NCBI RefSeq assembly: GCF_021401085.1
Contig: NZ_JACBFP010000006.1
Location: 105,647 to 169,646 of the forward strand
Reading direction: 5' to 3'
Source of the DNA: Chryseobacterium sp. R2A-55
GTDB taxonomy: Bacteria; Bacteroidota; Bacteroidia; Flavobacteriales; Weeksellaceae
DNA: 64,000 nucleotides
Of this stretch, positions 8,905 to 18,210 are shown in pieces. The notes below the pieces were generated by a model. That model saw nothing but the letters and a program-made list of their open reading frames with translations, searched no databases and had not been told where the DNA came from. The position numbers and the translations under genes were made by a program. Numbering within the stretch: the stretch's first letter is position 1; each line of letters opens with the position of its first letter.

Positions 8905-8912
8905 TAATTTTG
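8905..8912 (+). promoter_or_regulatory. -7 box TAATTTTG for lptD
   Basis: Matches TAnnTTTG and lies 25 nt before the lptD TTG start, inside the short divergent region shared with the amidase gene. Confidence 0.55.
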
Positions 8913-8937
8913 AGCCCAAATTACATACAATACTGTA

Positions 8938-11529
8938 TTGCTCAAAACCGGCTTCAAAAATATAATACCTATTTTAATTATCCTAATTTTTAACAGTTTT
9001 TTAGCAGTTTTAAACGCTCAGAAATTGCCTGAAAATAAGAGGATTAATGAGGGTGTTCCCAAATCAGACACTATAGCGGTGAACAAGGAGCAACTGGAAG
9101 ATGTGGTGCAAACCAAAGCCGACAACATCCGAAACGACATCCCGAAAAAGATGACCTTCCTGAACAAAAAGGCTCAAGTGAAATACCAGGACATGCAGAT
9201 TGACGCAGACTATATCTCCATAGACTGGAGCAAGTCACTGATCTATGCAAGAGGCGAACTGGATTCTTTAGGGAAAATCAAAATTCCGGCGCTCGCCACT
9301 CAAGGTGGTAAAAAATACGAATACGACGAATTTACGTACAACATCAAAACCAGACAGGCCATCGCAATCAACGCCAGAACGGAAGAAAGCGAGGGAGTTA
9401 TCGTGGCAGAAAAGACCAAAAAATACAACGACTCGGTTTTCTTTATGCGCCGCGGGAAATATACCACAGACGAATACTTCATCCAGAAAAAGGACACCAT
9501 TGCCGATTATTATTTGTTGGCGCCAAACATTAAACTCATTAAAGGCAAAAACAAATCGCAGGTGATCACCGGACCAATTCAGATGTATATTGAGCAGGTT
9601 CCCACACCTTTGATCATGCCTTTTGCAATCCTGCCGTTTTCCGACAAAAGAAGTGCGGGAATCCTGATTCCAAGTTTCGGGGAAAGAGAAGATGTGGGAT
9701 TTTTCCTTAACGGGTTAGGTTATTATCAACCCATCGGTGAACATTTTGACCTTAAGATACTTACTGACATTTACACCAAAGGCAGCTGGAATTTCAAACC
9801 TGAAGTCAATTACCGGAAACTATACCGGTATTCCGGGAATTTCTCGGCAGACATTGGTAATACGATTCGTGGAATTAAGGGTCTTTCAGATTATTCAAAA
9901 ACGGCATCATACCGGATTGCTTGGAGGCATCAACAGGATTCCAAAGCAAATCCTTTCCTCACTTTTTCTGCTTCTGTAGATATGGTAAGTAATCAGTTTT
10001 ACAGCAATACCGTTAATAACAACTATGCATTTAACCAAAATAACCTGAACGCTCAGCAAAACTCATCCATTAGTATCACGAAAAGGTTTTTGACCCTGCC
10101 AGTCACCATCACGGGTTCGGCGTCCTATTCCCAGAACTTCTCTACCGGACTCTCAGATATAAAACTTCCGATCATGAATGTGGCGATCAATCAGTTTTAT
10201 CTTTTCAAACCAAAAACAGGAATCAGACAGGGACTTTTGGAAAACATCACCGTAAATACCGGTTTAAACCTCAATAATTATGTGCAAACCACTGCAGGCG
10301 AGCTCTTTACCAAACCCATGTTTGACAAGATGCAGACCGGACTGAAAAACAACATCAGTTTGGGAACAAATACTACGCTGGCGAAGTATTTCACCTTCTC
10401 GCTTTCTGCAAATATTGATAACGCACTGACCACTAAAACTTTAACCAGATTTTACGATCCAGTCAATAATAAGCTGGAAGATGTGCTCAATAAAAAAATT
10501 GCTGGATATTCCACTTTTTCTACAAGTGCTAGTTTGCAGACGGTACTTTACGGCATGATGAACTTTAAGAAGGGTTCCGCAGTTCAGGCAATCAGACACA
10601 TGATGACTCCACAGATTGGATTCTCCTACGCTCCCGATTTTTCTGGAGCCAGTTTTGGATACTATAAGAATTATTACAATGAACGTGGAGAAATGACAAT
10701 GTATTCCATCTTTGACCGGGGAATCATCGGAACTCCGAGTTCGCAGCTGGTTCAGGCGATGACTTTCAGTATCGGTAATAATTTGGAGATGAAGGTAAAG
10801 TCGAGAAAAGATTCCACCGGAGTAAGAAAATTGAAACTATTTGAAAGTCTGAACTTTAACACCAGTTACAATTTCGCCGCGCCAAGCCACAAGTGGGCAA
10901 TGTTTCAGTTTAGCGGGCAAACCACCCTTTTTGAAAAGCTAAATCTGAACACCAGTTTGACTTTGGAGCCCTATCAAATTGTTTTCGAACCCGGATCAGA
11001 TACAGGGATCAGAACGGAAAACTTTGGGCATTTCAGCATTCAGGGATTCAATGCACAGATTTCTTATCCATTGAGTGAGGCAATTTTCACAGGCAAGGAA
11101 AAAGTTGATCTTTCAAAAAAGTATTCTAAGAAAGGGGAAATCCGGAATGAGAACTACTATTTTGATGACGATAATTACGCCAGATTCCAGCAACCGTGGA
11201 CATTAAACATCAACGCACAATACGGTTACAGCAAAAATTTATCGAAATTTGGAAACAAAGTGGCATCCGTAGGTTTAGACGCGAGCCTTAAACTGACACC
11301 TTACTGGAACCTCAACGGAAACCTCTATTATGATGTAGTCACGAAACAGATTGCCAACACCAGAATTGGCTTCGCTCGTGATCAAAGAAGTTTCACCATC
11401 AATTTCAACTGGATTCCTTATGGGCAATATAAAGTTTATGACTTCTTCATCGGAATCAAAGCCAATATTTTGCAGGATGCCCTGAAATACAAGGACAGAA
11501 GCTTCAATCAGCCGAACGCGCCATTTTAG
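8938..11529 (+). CDS. lptD: LPS-assembly outer membrane protein LptD (Bacteroidota type)
   Basis: An 863-residue protein. A signal-anchor-like N-terminus (IIPILIILIFNSFLAVLNA) is followed by an OstA/LptD N-terminal jellyroll-like domain (about 60-230: MQIDADYISIDW, YARGELDSLGK, ITGPIQMYIEQVPTPLIMPF). A long beta-barrel follows, with many aromatic-alternating strands to residue 863. LptD inserts lipopolysaccharide into the outer leaflet together with LptE. The motif PFAILPFSDKRSAGILIP is characteristic of LptD. The start is TTG at 8938: the frame closes upstream at 8911-8913 and no ATG precedes the signal sequence. Confidence 0.88.
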   Translation: MLKTGFKNIIPILIILIFNSFLAVLNAQKLPENKRINEGVPKSDTIAVNKEQLEDVVQTKADNIRNDIPKKMTFLNKKAQVKYQDMQIDADYISIDWSKSLIYARGELDSLGKIKIPALATQGGKKYEYDEFTYNIKTRQAIAINARTEESEGVIVAEKTKKYNDSVFFMRRGKYTTDEYFIQKKDTIADYYLLAPNIKLIKGKNKSQVITGPIQMYIEQVPTPLIMPFAILPFSDKRSAGILIPSFGEREDVGFFLNGLGYYQPIGEHFDLKILTDIYTKGSWNFKPEVNYRKLYRYSGNFSADIGNTIRGIKGLSDYSKTASYRIAWRHQQDSKANPFLTFSASVDMVSNQFYSNTVNNNYAFNQNNLNAQQNSSISITKRFLTLPVTITGSASYSQNFSTGLSDIKLPIMNVAINQFYLFKPKTGIRQGLLENITVNTGLNLNNYVQTTAGELFTKPMFDKMQTGLKNNISLGTNTTLAKYFTFSLSANIDNALTTKTLTRFYDPVNNKLEDVLNKKIAGYSTFSTSASLQTVLYGMMNFKKGSAVQAIRHMMTPQIGFSYAPDFSGASFGYYKNYYNERGEMTMYSIFDRGIIGTPSSQLVQAMTFSIGNNLEMKVKSRKDSTGVRKLKLFESLNFNTSYNFAAPSHKWAMFQFSGQTTLFEKLNLNTSLTLEPYQIVFEPGSDTGIRTENFGHFSIQGFNAQISYPLSEAIFTGKEKVDLSKKYSKKGEIRNENYYFDDDNYARFQQPWTLNINAQYGYSKNLSKFGNKVASVGLDASLKLTPYWNLNGNLYYDVVTKQIANTRIGFARDQRSFTINFNWIPYGQYKVYDFFIGIKANILQDALKYKDRSFNQPNAPF

Positions 11530-11606
11530 GACCATGTTGGAATATTGAAATTTGCGAAGGAAGATCTCAAACTTTACAACTCCGATTAAACAATTTGAAA
11601 AAACTT

Positions 11607-11614
11607 TATATTTG
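11607..11614 (+). promoter_or_regulatory. -7 box TATATTTG for ridA
   Basis: Exact TAnnTTTG match, 26 nt upstream of the ridA ATG. Confidence 0.6.
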
Positions 11615-11640
11615 CAGATTAAATCTAAGAGAAAAGTATT

Positions 11641-12021
11641 ATGAAAAAAATAATCTCCACTGATAAAGCCCCCACTGCAATTGGTCCTTATTCGCAGGCA
11701 ATTTTGGTCAATGGGAACTTATATATTTCCGGACAGATTCCAGTGAATGCTGAAACCGGAAAACTTGAAGAAGGCATCGAAAAAGCAACCCATCAGGTCA
11801 TGAAAAATCTGGAAGCCATCTTAAATGAAGCGGGTATGACTTTCAAAAATGTGGTGAAAGCTACGATTTTTCTAAAAAACATGGACGATTTCACAGCAAT
11901 GAATGAAGTTTATGCTTCTTACCTGGATCCGGAAAGTTTTCCTGCAAGAGAAACAGTTCAGGTTTCCTGCCTGCCAAAAAATGTGGATATTGAAATCTCG
12001 ATGATCGCACACGAAAACTAA
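11641..12021 (+). CDS. ridA: RidA family enamine/imine deaminase
   Basis: A 126-residue soluble trimer-forming protein. RidA hydrolyses reactive enamines such as 2-aminoacrylate made by PLP enzymes. Key features are APTAIGPYSQAI at residues 10-21, the GQIPVNAETG loop, and FPARETVQV, where Arg103 is the carboxylate-binding arginine needed for deaminase activity. Glu near KNVDIEISMIAH is also conserved. Its stop codon abuts the ATG of the next gene with no spacer, so the pair is an operon. Confidence 0.95.
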   Translation: MKKIISTDKAPTAIGPYSQAILVNGNLYISGQIPVNAETGKLEEGIEKATHQVMKNLEAILNEAGMTFKNVVKATIFLKNMDDFTAMNEVYASYLDPESFPARETVQVSCLPKNVDIEISMIAHEN

Positions 12022-12465
12022 ATGAATTTTCTTCGGAATACTTTGGCGGTACTTATTGGCCTCGCTGTTTCGGCACTTATTATCACGATCGGAATCCGTT
12101 TGAATCCGTCCTGGGTAAATTATGATGCCATGTCGCCCTTTCAGCAATGGGAAAAAGTTCTGAAAAGTGTGGAGCATAATCCATACTTCTTTGTAGTACT
12201 GCTGATTTCCTCAGGCATTGCGGCAACCGTGGGTGGGGTGGTGACGGCTATCATCGTGAAATACGCCAAAGTAGCTTATGCCATTCTAATAGGGTTTATC
12301 CTGCTTTTCATCGCGATGCTGGACATTATCATTTTTCCTTATCATCCGACCTTTTATAAGATTTTGATCTTTCTCACCTTTTTCCCTTTCGCATGGATCG
12401 GCGGAAAAATCACAGAAGTGATTTATGAAAGAAAGAAGAAACGAAGCCGAAGATTGAAGCAATAA
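12022..12465 (+). CDS. Small inner membrane protein of unknown function
   Basis: A 147-residue protein with four predicted membrane segments (about 8-24, 54-76, 88-108, 114-132) and a basic C-terminus rich in Lys and Arg. I recognise no named family. It starts immediately after the ridA stop and must be translated from the same mRNA. Function unknown; co-occurrence with ridA is only a context hint. Confidence 0.75.
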   Translation: MNFLRNTLAVLIGLAVSALIITIGIRLNPSWVNYDAMSPFQQWEKVLKSVEHNPYFFVVLLISSGIAATVGGVVTAIIVKYAKVAYAILIGFILLFIAMLDIIIFPYHPTFYKILIFLTFFPFAWIGGKITEVIYERKKKRSRRLKQ

Positions 12466-12491
12466 AAAGCGCAACCTTTCAGTCGCGCTTT
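12466..12491 (-). terminator. Terminator between the small membrane protein gene and degP
   Basis: AAAGCGC (12466-12472) pairs with GCGCTTT (12485-12491) around a 12-base loop. The minus strand continues into TTTTTATT, so it mainly serves the degP-like gene. The T-run on the plus strand is short. Confidence 0.65.
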
Positions 12492-12512
12492 CATCCTTAT
12501 ATTTCTTGATAA

Positions 12513-14030
12513 TTACGGCATTCTAAATCCTCTGGTTGTAATTCTTCCGAAATCATCCACATATTTCACCTGCACATTTCCTTGGTACTTGTCCAGAATT
12601 TTTTCAACATCTTTCTGTGAATTCACTGGTTTTCCGTTGATTTCGATCACGATATAATTATCCACGATTCCAATTTTCGCCATCTCACTTCCATCCAGCA
12701 CATTTTTGGCGATCACACCGCTGTTCAAGCCATAATCGGTTTTGAATTTTTCACTTAATGGCTCAAATTCGGCTCCAATTTTTTCGGTCACGCTCAAATC
12801 CGCTTTACTTCGGAAAGTGGTATTCCCTTTTTCATCTTTCAGGGTCACATTGGCTGTGGCTTCTTTACCGTTTCTTAGGTAAGTCACCGCCACTTTATCT
12901 CCTGGTCTTTTACTTCCAACAGCAAATGAAAGGTCATAATAGTTTGAAATCACAGTATTGTCTACTTTCGTAATGATATCGCCAGATCTCAAACCTGCAT
13001 CTTCCGCTCCACCTTTTGCAGTTACCTCTGTGATGTAAACACCTTCATTGGCTTTAATGTTGGTTTTGTTTTGTTGGTTGTATTGCGCAACTTGTCTCGT
13101 ATCCGAAAGATCCAAGGATCTCACACCCAGGAATCCTCTCTGGACCATGCCAAATTTCTTGATATCTTCCACCACTTTCCTCGCAAGATTGGATGGCACC
13201 GCAAAACCATAACCTTCATAATATCCTGTTTTAGAGGAAATTGCAGAATTAATTCCGATCAGTTCGCCATTTGGATTAACCAAAGCTCCGCCAGAGTTTC
13301 CCGGGTTGATCGCCGCATCAGTCTGGATGAAGTTTTCTATCGGCGTTCTGGATTGCTGACTTAATAAGTCTATGCTTCTTCCTTTAGCAGAAACGATTCC
13401 TGCCGTCACAGTAGAATTTAGTCCCATAGGATTTCCCACCGCCAAAACCCACTGTCCCACTTCCACGTTGTCAGAATTGGCAAAAGAAAGATAAGGCAAT
13501 CCTTTTTCTTCTATTTTTAAAAGTGCGATATCGGTGGTTGGATCGGTTCCAATAAGGTTTGCGATATAGGTTTTCTTGTTCGATAGCTGTACCTCAAGTT
13601 TTGTAGCACCGGCAATCACGTGGTTGTTTGAAATAATGTAGCCATCGGGAGAAATAATCACTCCGGAGCCCATTCCACGGGGCATTTCCTGCTGTGGCTG
13701 CTGCTGTCTCTGGCTATTCCCAAAAGGATTTCCAAAAAACAGGTCAAACAAATCCTGGTCACTTCGCTGCGAAGTCCGGTTCGAGAAATTCTTGATGCTC
13801 ACCACTGCAGGCACCGTCATTTTTGCGGCCTTCACGAAATCATCGCCTACTCCCGCCATGTTAAATGATGCAAAACTGGCATCAGTATTTTTCTTCGGAG
13901 CGAAATAGGAAAATTCCGAGTCATGGTTTTTGACTCCGAAATAATTAATTGCTCCAAAAGTGGTTGCGCCGGAAATGACTCCGACAAAAGCATAAGGCAA
14001 CAGTTTTTTCAAGTTGTTCTTCATCGTCAT
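12513..14030 (-). CDS. DegP/HtrA-family periplasmic serine protease
   Basis: A 505-residue Do-like protease/chaperone. An N-terminal membrane anchor or signal (about 9-30) is followed by a trypsin-like domain with triad His137 (SNNHVIAGA), Asp167 (TTDIALLKI) and Ser246 (NPGNSGGAL), then two PDZ domains (about 290-390 and 400-500). A Gln-rich stretch (RQQQPQQ, ~108-114) resembles the LA loop of DegP. It degrades or refolds misfolded envelope proteins. The start may be Met1 or Met3; both are downstream of a -7 box. It is a single-gene unit with its own terminator. Confidence 0.94.
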   Translation of the reverse strand: MTMKNNLKKLLPYAFVGVISGATTFGAINYFGVKNHDSEFSYFAPKKNTDASFASFNMAGVGDDFVKAAKMTVPAVVSIKNFSNRTSQRSDQDLFDLFFGNPFGNSQRQQQPQQEMPRGMGSGVIISPDGYIISNNHVIAGATKLEVQLSNKKTYIANLIGTDPTTDIALLKIEEKGLPYLSFANSDNVEVGQWVLAVGNPMGLNSTVTAGIVSAKGRSIDLLSQQSRTPIENFIQTDAAINPGNSGGALVNPNGELIGINSAISSKTGYYEGYGFAVPSNLARKVVEDIKKFGMVQRGFLGVRSLDLSDTRQVAQYNQQNKTNIKANEGVYITEVTAKGGAEDAGLRSGDIITKVDNTVISNYYDLSFAVGSKRPGDKVAVTYLRNGKEATANVTLKDEKGNTTFRSKADLSVTEKIGAEFEPLSEKFKTDYGLNSGVIAKNVLDGSEMAKIGIVDNYIVIEINGKPVNSQKDVEKILDKYQGNVQVKYVDDFGRITTRGFRMP

Positions 14031-14068
14031 AAATTATTTATCTTTTACTTTTATTGAATTCTAATTAA

Positions 14069-14076
14069 CAAATTTA
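14069..14076 (-). promoter_or_regulatory. -7 box TAAATTTG for the degP-like gene
   Basis: Minus-strand match to TAnnTTTG, 38 nt upstream of the ATG. The rest of the 304-bp gap between the two divergent genes (14031-14334) shows no other gene. Confidence 0.55.
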
Positions 14077-14309
14077 GTGCTAAATAAGTATTGATGATCA
14101 TGCGACTGTTTCAGTTTTAACTATAATTTAACACGAATTAGTATTTTTTAATGTATTCTTAAAGATATGACGGAAAAAATAAAATACAGCACCATTAAAA
14201 ATCGGAAATATTGGCAGATTCCGGAATTTTAAAACACATGTCAATCATCAAACCCAACCAAACCAAATTTAAAAAGAAACAAATATTTTCCCAGCTCGGT
14301 TCCTTTGTT

Positions 14310-14317
14310 TAAATTTG
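14310..14317 (+). promoter_or_regulatory. -7 box TAAATTTG for the DDAH-like gene
   Basis: Exact TAnnTTTG match, 17 nt before the ATG at 14335. It lies downstream of a possible TTG start at 14305, which rules that start out. Confidence 0.6.
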
Positions 14318-14334
14318 TGAAAAGCCGATTTTTT

Positions 14335-15249
14335 ATGAAATTGAATATCAAAAACGAAACTGGAAGATTAAAGTCCGTTGTTCTGGGACAACCTGGTTCT
14401 ATGGGAAAAATTCCGACCCTTGAAGAAAGTTATGACGCCAAATCCTATGACACCATCCAAAAAGGAATTTATCCGAAGGAAGAAGACATTGTAGCTGAAA
14501 TGACTGCATTCGAGAACGTTTTGAAAAAATATGGAGTAAAGGTTTTCCGCCCGGAAATCATCGAAGATTACAATCAGGTTTTCGCAAGAGACGTAGCTTT
14601 CGTGATTGATGACAAAATGATCATTTCCAATGTGATTTCCGACAGAGCCGATGAGCAAGACGCTTACCAGAAAATCTTCGAACAGGTAAAATGGAGAGAC
14701 ATTATCAATCTGCCAGAATCCGCACACATCGAAGGCGGCGATGTGATTGTCTGGAACGACTATCTTTTCATCGGGACTTGCTACAGCGAGGATTACAGAA
14801 GTTTCAAAACCGCAAGAACCAACGGTTACGCCATCGATATTTTAAAGGAATATTTTCCAAAAAAAAGAATCCTGGACTTTGAATTAAAGAAAAACGACCA
14901 CGAACCTTTCAAGGGAATTCTCCATTTGGACTGCACTTTTAATCCGGTTGGCAAAGACAAGTGTATTATTTACAAAGACGGTTTCGTGGATGAAAGCGAC
15001 TACAACTTGATCCTGGATATCTTCGGCGAGGAAAACTGTTTCCACGTCACTGCGGAAGAAATGTTTGAGATGAACCCCAATATTTTTTCAATTTCTCCTG
15101 AAATAGTGGTTTCCGACAGCGCTTTTACCAGAATGAACAACCACCTCCGAAACGAATGGGGAATGACCTTGGAGGAAATTCCTTACCGGGAAATCTCGAA
15201 AATGGGCGGTTTGCTGAGATGTTCCACTTTGCCTTTGGTTCGGGAATAG
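14335..15249 (+). CDS. Dimethylarginine dimethylaminohydrolase-family (guanidino-modifying) hydrolase
   Basis: A 304-residue protein with the pentein fold of amidinotransferases, arginine deiminases and DDAH. Visible active-site motifs are FARDVAF (about 92-98), HIEGGDVIVW, the catalytic-His region ILHLDCTFNPV, and LLRCSTLPLVRE with the nucleophile Cys296 near the C-terminus. It should hydrolyse a guanidino or ureido substrate such as a methylated arginine, arginine or citrulline; the exact substrate cannot be read. ATG at 14335 was chosen over TTG at 14305 because the promoter box lies between them. A second pentein enzyme, ctlX, lies 740 bp downstream across cutC. Confidence 0.82.
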   Translation: MKLNIKNETGRLKSVVLGQPGSMGKIPTLEESYDAKSYDTIQKGIYPKEEDIVAEMTAFENVLKKYGVKVFRPEIIEDYNQVFARDVAFVIDDKMIISNVISDRADEQDAYQKIFEQVKWRDIINLPESAHIEGGDVIVWNDYLFIGTCYSEDYRSFKTARTNGYAIDILKEYFPKKRILDFELKKNDHEPFKGILHLDCTFNPVGKDKCIIYKDGFVDESDYNLILDIFGEENCFHVTAEEMFEMNPNIFSISPEIVVSDSAFTRMNNHLRNEWGMTLEEIPYREISKMGGLLRCSTLPLVRE

Positions 15250-15265
15250 TTTTTTCTAAGGAATG

Positions 15266-15925
15266 TTATAATGCATTTTTCAGTTTTTTGATTTCGTCAT
15301 CATCGGCAAAAGTCTCATAAGAAGGAATTGCAGAAGAGTGGAAATCTGATCCGCCGGTAAATTCTTTCAGCTCATGAATGTTCCCGGAGCGCACGCCGCC
15401 TCCGATCAGAATATTAATCTGATGAGCATATTTCTGGACAAGTTCTCTTAATTTCTCCTTCCCTTTCACAGCATTTTCGGCACCTCCGGAAGTAAGAACG
15501 GTTCGGAATCCAATGCTGATGAGCTTTTTGATGGCAAGATCCAAATCCGGAGTTCTGTCGAACGCACGGTGAAAAGTACACGGAATTTCTCCGGCCAGTT
15601 CCACCAGTTCCCGGTTTCTTTCTGAATCAATATTATTTCCTGCAGTTAAAATTCCGAAAACAAAACCGTCTGCTCCAGCTTTTTTGAATTCTTTAATGTC
15701 TTTTTTCATCTGCTCAAATTCCATGTCCGAATAAAGAAATTCGCCCCCTTTCGGTCTGATCATTACGAAAATAGGTTTTCGATAGACCGACTTCAAATAT
15801 CTGAATTCTTCGATGTAGGGAGTTGTTCCGCCCAACTGCTGTTCGGCACAGAATTCAATCCGGTCCGCAACAGATTTCAGGGCAGTTTCGGCGGAGGTCA
15901 TTTCAAAGCAAGCGATTTCTAACAT
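15266..15925 (-). CDS. cutC: Copper homeostasis protein CutC family
   Basis: A 219-residue TIM-barrel protein of the CutC family. It starts MLEIACFEMTSAETALKS, then EFCAEQQLGGTTP, FVMIRPKGGEF, DGFVFGILTA, CTFHRAFDRTPD and RTVLTSGGAENA, all family hallmarks. CutC has been linked to copper tolerance but its biochemical role is unsettled. A longer frame adds 20 residues upstream (from 15985); I prefer the ATG at 15925 because the family begins there. It is convergent with the DDAH-like gene (16-bp gap) and divergent from ctlX. Confidence 0.9.
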   Translation of the reverse strand: MLEIACFEMTSAETALKSVADRIEFCAEQQLGGTTPYIEEFRYLKSVYRKPIFVMIRPKGGEFLYSDMEFEQMKKDIKEFKKAGADGFVFGILTAGNNIDSERNRELVELAGEIPCTFHRAFDRTPDLDLAIKKLISIGFRTVLTSGGAENAVKGKEKLRELVQKYAHQINILIGGGVRSGNIHELKEFTGGSDFHSSAIPSYETFADDDEIKKLKNAL

Positions 15926-15953
15926 ATCATTTTTTATTCTGTATAAATTTAAG

Positions 15954-15961
15954 TATTTTTG
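15954..15961 (+). promoter_or_regulatory. -7 box TATTTTTG for ctlX
   Basis: Exact TAnnTTTG match, 30 nt before the ctlX ATG. Confidence 0.55.
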
Positions 15962-15991
15962 AAACCATTTCAATATTAAAAACAACCATTA

Positions 15992-16915
15992 ATGCAAGCT
16001 ACAGATACCGTTCTGATGATTGAGCCGATTGCTTTCGGATATAATGCGCAAACTGCCGAAAACAACTATTTCCAAGTGGAACAAAAAGATTCCGACATTC
16101 AGGAAAAAGCACTTGCCGAATTTAATCATTTTGTGGGAAAATTACGCTCTAAAGGAATTAATGTCATCACCATCAAAGACACGTTGGAGCCACATTCGCC
16201 GGATTCCATTTTTCCCAATAACTGGGTGAGTTTCCACAGTGACGGGAAAGCGGTACTTTATCCGATGTTTGCACCCAACCGACGAGTGGAAAGGCGTGCA
16301 GATATTTTGGAAACATTGAAATCAAAAGGATTTGAAATTACGGAAGTGGACGACTTTTCGCACTTCGAGAATCAAGACCAATTTTTGGAGGGAACCGGAA
16401 GCATGATTTTCGACCATGACCATAAAATTGCTTATGGATCAGTTTCCCTGCGACTGCACGAAGAGCTTTTCAGAAAATTTTGCGCGAAATACGGTTTCAC
16501 TGCGGTGATTTTTCATTCCTTTCAGAATGTAAATGGTGAGAGACTACCGATTTACCACACCAATGTGATGATGTGCGTTGCCGACCAATTTGTGGTGATT
16601 TGTCTGGACTGTATCGATGATGAACTGGAACGCGAGAAAGTACAGGAAGTCCTCAAATCCAGCGACAAAGAAATCATTGAAATCTCGGAAGACCAAATGC
16701 AGCAATTCGCCGGAAATATGCTCCAGGTAAGGAATTCCGAGGGAAAGACTTTCTTGGTGATGAGCGAAACCGCCTATAAATCGCTCACGCCCAAACAAAT
16801 TTCTTCCATCGAAAAATATTCGGAAATCATTTATGCTGATCTGAACACCATCGAAACAAACGGCGGTGGAAGCGCTAGATGCATGTTGGCAGAAGTTTTC
16901 TTGCCCAGAAAATAA
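15992..16915 (+). CDS. ctlX: Citrulline utilization hydrolase CtlX family (pentein fold)
   Basis: A 307-residue protein related to arginine deiminase and amidinotransferases. It shows MIEPIAFGYNAQTAENN near the start, the substrate-loop motif FPNNWVSFH, LEGTGSMIFDH, the His motif IYHTNVMMCVAD and the C-terminal nucleophile Cys297 in GGSARCMLAEVF. CtlX of Francisella hydrolyses citrulline to ornithine; members in Bacteroidota are annotated likewise, though activity there is inferred. No arc or orn catabolic genes sit beside it. It may work in the same nitrogen-salvage context as the DDAH-like enzyme upstream. Confidence 0.85.
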   Translation: MQATDTVLMIEPIAFGYNAQTAENNYFQVEQKDSDIQEKALAEFNHFVGKLRSKGINVITIKDTLEPHSPDSIFPNNWVSFHSDGKAVLYPMFAPNRRVERRADILETLKSKGFEITEVDDFSHFENQDQFLEGTGSMIFDHDHKIAYGSVSLRLHEELFRKFCAKYGFTAVIFHSFQNVNGERLPIYHTNVMMCVADQFVVICLDCIDDELEREKVQEVLKSSDKEIIEISEDQMQQFAGNMLQVRNSEGKTFLVMSETAYKSLTPKQISSIEKYSEIIYADLNTIETNGGGSARCMLAEVFLPRK

Positions 16916-16978
16916 TGGAGGCTTTTGCTTCAAAATCAATGAACACATCCTATAATTCTATTTTCCGGACAATAACAA

Positions 16979-17755
16979 TTAGTTCCGGTCCAAATATATG
17001 TCTTTGAAGAGCATCATTTTGGTGATTTTGGATGAAGCCCCGTCGTAAAATCCCGTTTCTTTCGAGAATTCCTTCGGGTTTCTGAATGTTCCAAATATAA
17101 GATCAAACAAAGGCAGATCTGAATAATTGTAGGCGTGTATTCCTTTGGCGTGATGCAGGGAATGCGATTCCGGCCTTTGAAAAATATAGCCCATCCATTG
17201 CGGTGTCTTGATATTGGTATGCTGGATGACCGCTAAAAAGGTGGCACCATAGAGCGCATAGATACTTGCCTGCGGCGTGAAACCGGCGATCCAGACCATC
17301 GTGAGACTGCCTAAAACTGTAAATCCAATCATATCCATCGGGCTAAAAAAGAATGCCCCATAAGTATCCACCCTTTCGGCACTGTGGTGCATCTGGTGAA
17401 AAACCCGCCACAAAATGTTGTTTTTATGCATCGACCGGTGCCAAATATAGACTCCGAGCTCATAAATCAGCAAAGCAATCAGAGCTCCCCAATAATCACC
17501 GAGTAAAGTGAGGTCAAAGATCCGGTACTTATCCAAGGTTTCGCCCCAAATCAATGGCAAATATGTGGACAAAAAGAAATAGGCAATAAATGCAATAATG
17601 CCTTTGATCCGCCAAAATTTAACGGGAGGAAGCTGTCTGCCGGGAGCAAGTTCTTCCGCAATCATTAGAATAAGAAAAATGGAAATTACCACAATGGAAG
17701 CGGGATCCTTTAAGACCTCCCAAGCATTTGGGAGCTGTGAAAAAAAAGAGTTCAT
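16979..17755 (-). CDS. Sterol desaturase/fatty acid hydroxylase-family membrane enzyme
   Basis: A 258-residue integral membrane protein with several hydrophobic segments and the His-rich di-iron motifs of the family: HRSMH, HQMHHSAERVD, and HSLHHAKGIHAYNYSDLP near residue 200. Such enzymes hydroxylate or desaturate lipids using O2; substrates in bacteria include fatty acids, carotenoids and hopanoids. No lipid or carotenoid biosynthesis genes flank it, so the substrate is open. The gene is alone, followed by the ctlX convergent end and preceded by a 455-bp gap. Confidence 0.85.
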   Translation of the reverse strand: MNSFFSQLPNAWEVLKDPASIVVISIFLILMIAEELAPGRQLPPVKFWRIKGIIAFIAYFFLSTYLPLIWGETLDKYRIFDLTLLGDYWGALIALLIYELGVYIWHRSMHKNNILWRVFHQMHHSAERVDTYGAFFFSPMDMIGFTVLGSLTMVWIAGFTPQASIYALYGATFLAVIQHTNIKTPQWMGYIFQRPESHSLHHAKGIHAYNYSDLPLFDLIFGTFRNPKEFSKETGFYDGASSKITKMMLFKDIYLDRN

Positions 17756-18210
17756 AATATTAGTTTTTAGGTGTACAAAAATTGGCGCTGCACGAAAGAA
17801 TTTCGAAAGTCAACCATCCGCAATCAACTCCTTAAAACCAAACACCATCCTATCAAACCCATCTCCAATGTGGTTTCACATGCTTTTAAAATTCCCTGTT
17901 CTTCCTTCGAAAGGCTTTTTTATTGTAAGTGGGAAGTTACAAAGAAATCAAATGCAAAATAAAAAAATATTTATTTTTTGAACAAAATGAAGATTCATTT
18001 TACGCATACCACGTGAAAAGATATATATTTTCAAGCATTTCTAAAGAAATTGACTCCGAAGGAATTCCAGCCAGAGTTTGGCGAACATGATTCCCATTGT
18101 CGGGAAACCATTTGGAGTTTCAGCAAAAAAAATCTCCCGGAGATTTCGGAAGATTTTCTTAAGACTTCTATTTTCAAGTAGTTTTTCTCTACTAAAATGA
18201 GCTCTAATTT
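17756..18210. other. 455-bp intergenic region without a gene
   Basis: AT-rich with no coding frame that I find convincing. It contains the terminator of the DUF262 gene at 18125-18145 and little else. It probably marks the boundary of the inserted DUF262 gene. No direct repeats or integrase remnants were found by eye. Confidence 0.5.
18125..18145 (-). terminator. Terminator of the DUF262 gene
   Basis: A near-perfect palindrome AATCTCC-C-GGAGATT (18131-18145) followed on the minus strand by a T-run (18130-18125). It lies about 65 bp past the DUF262 stop codon. Confidence 0.7.
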
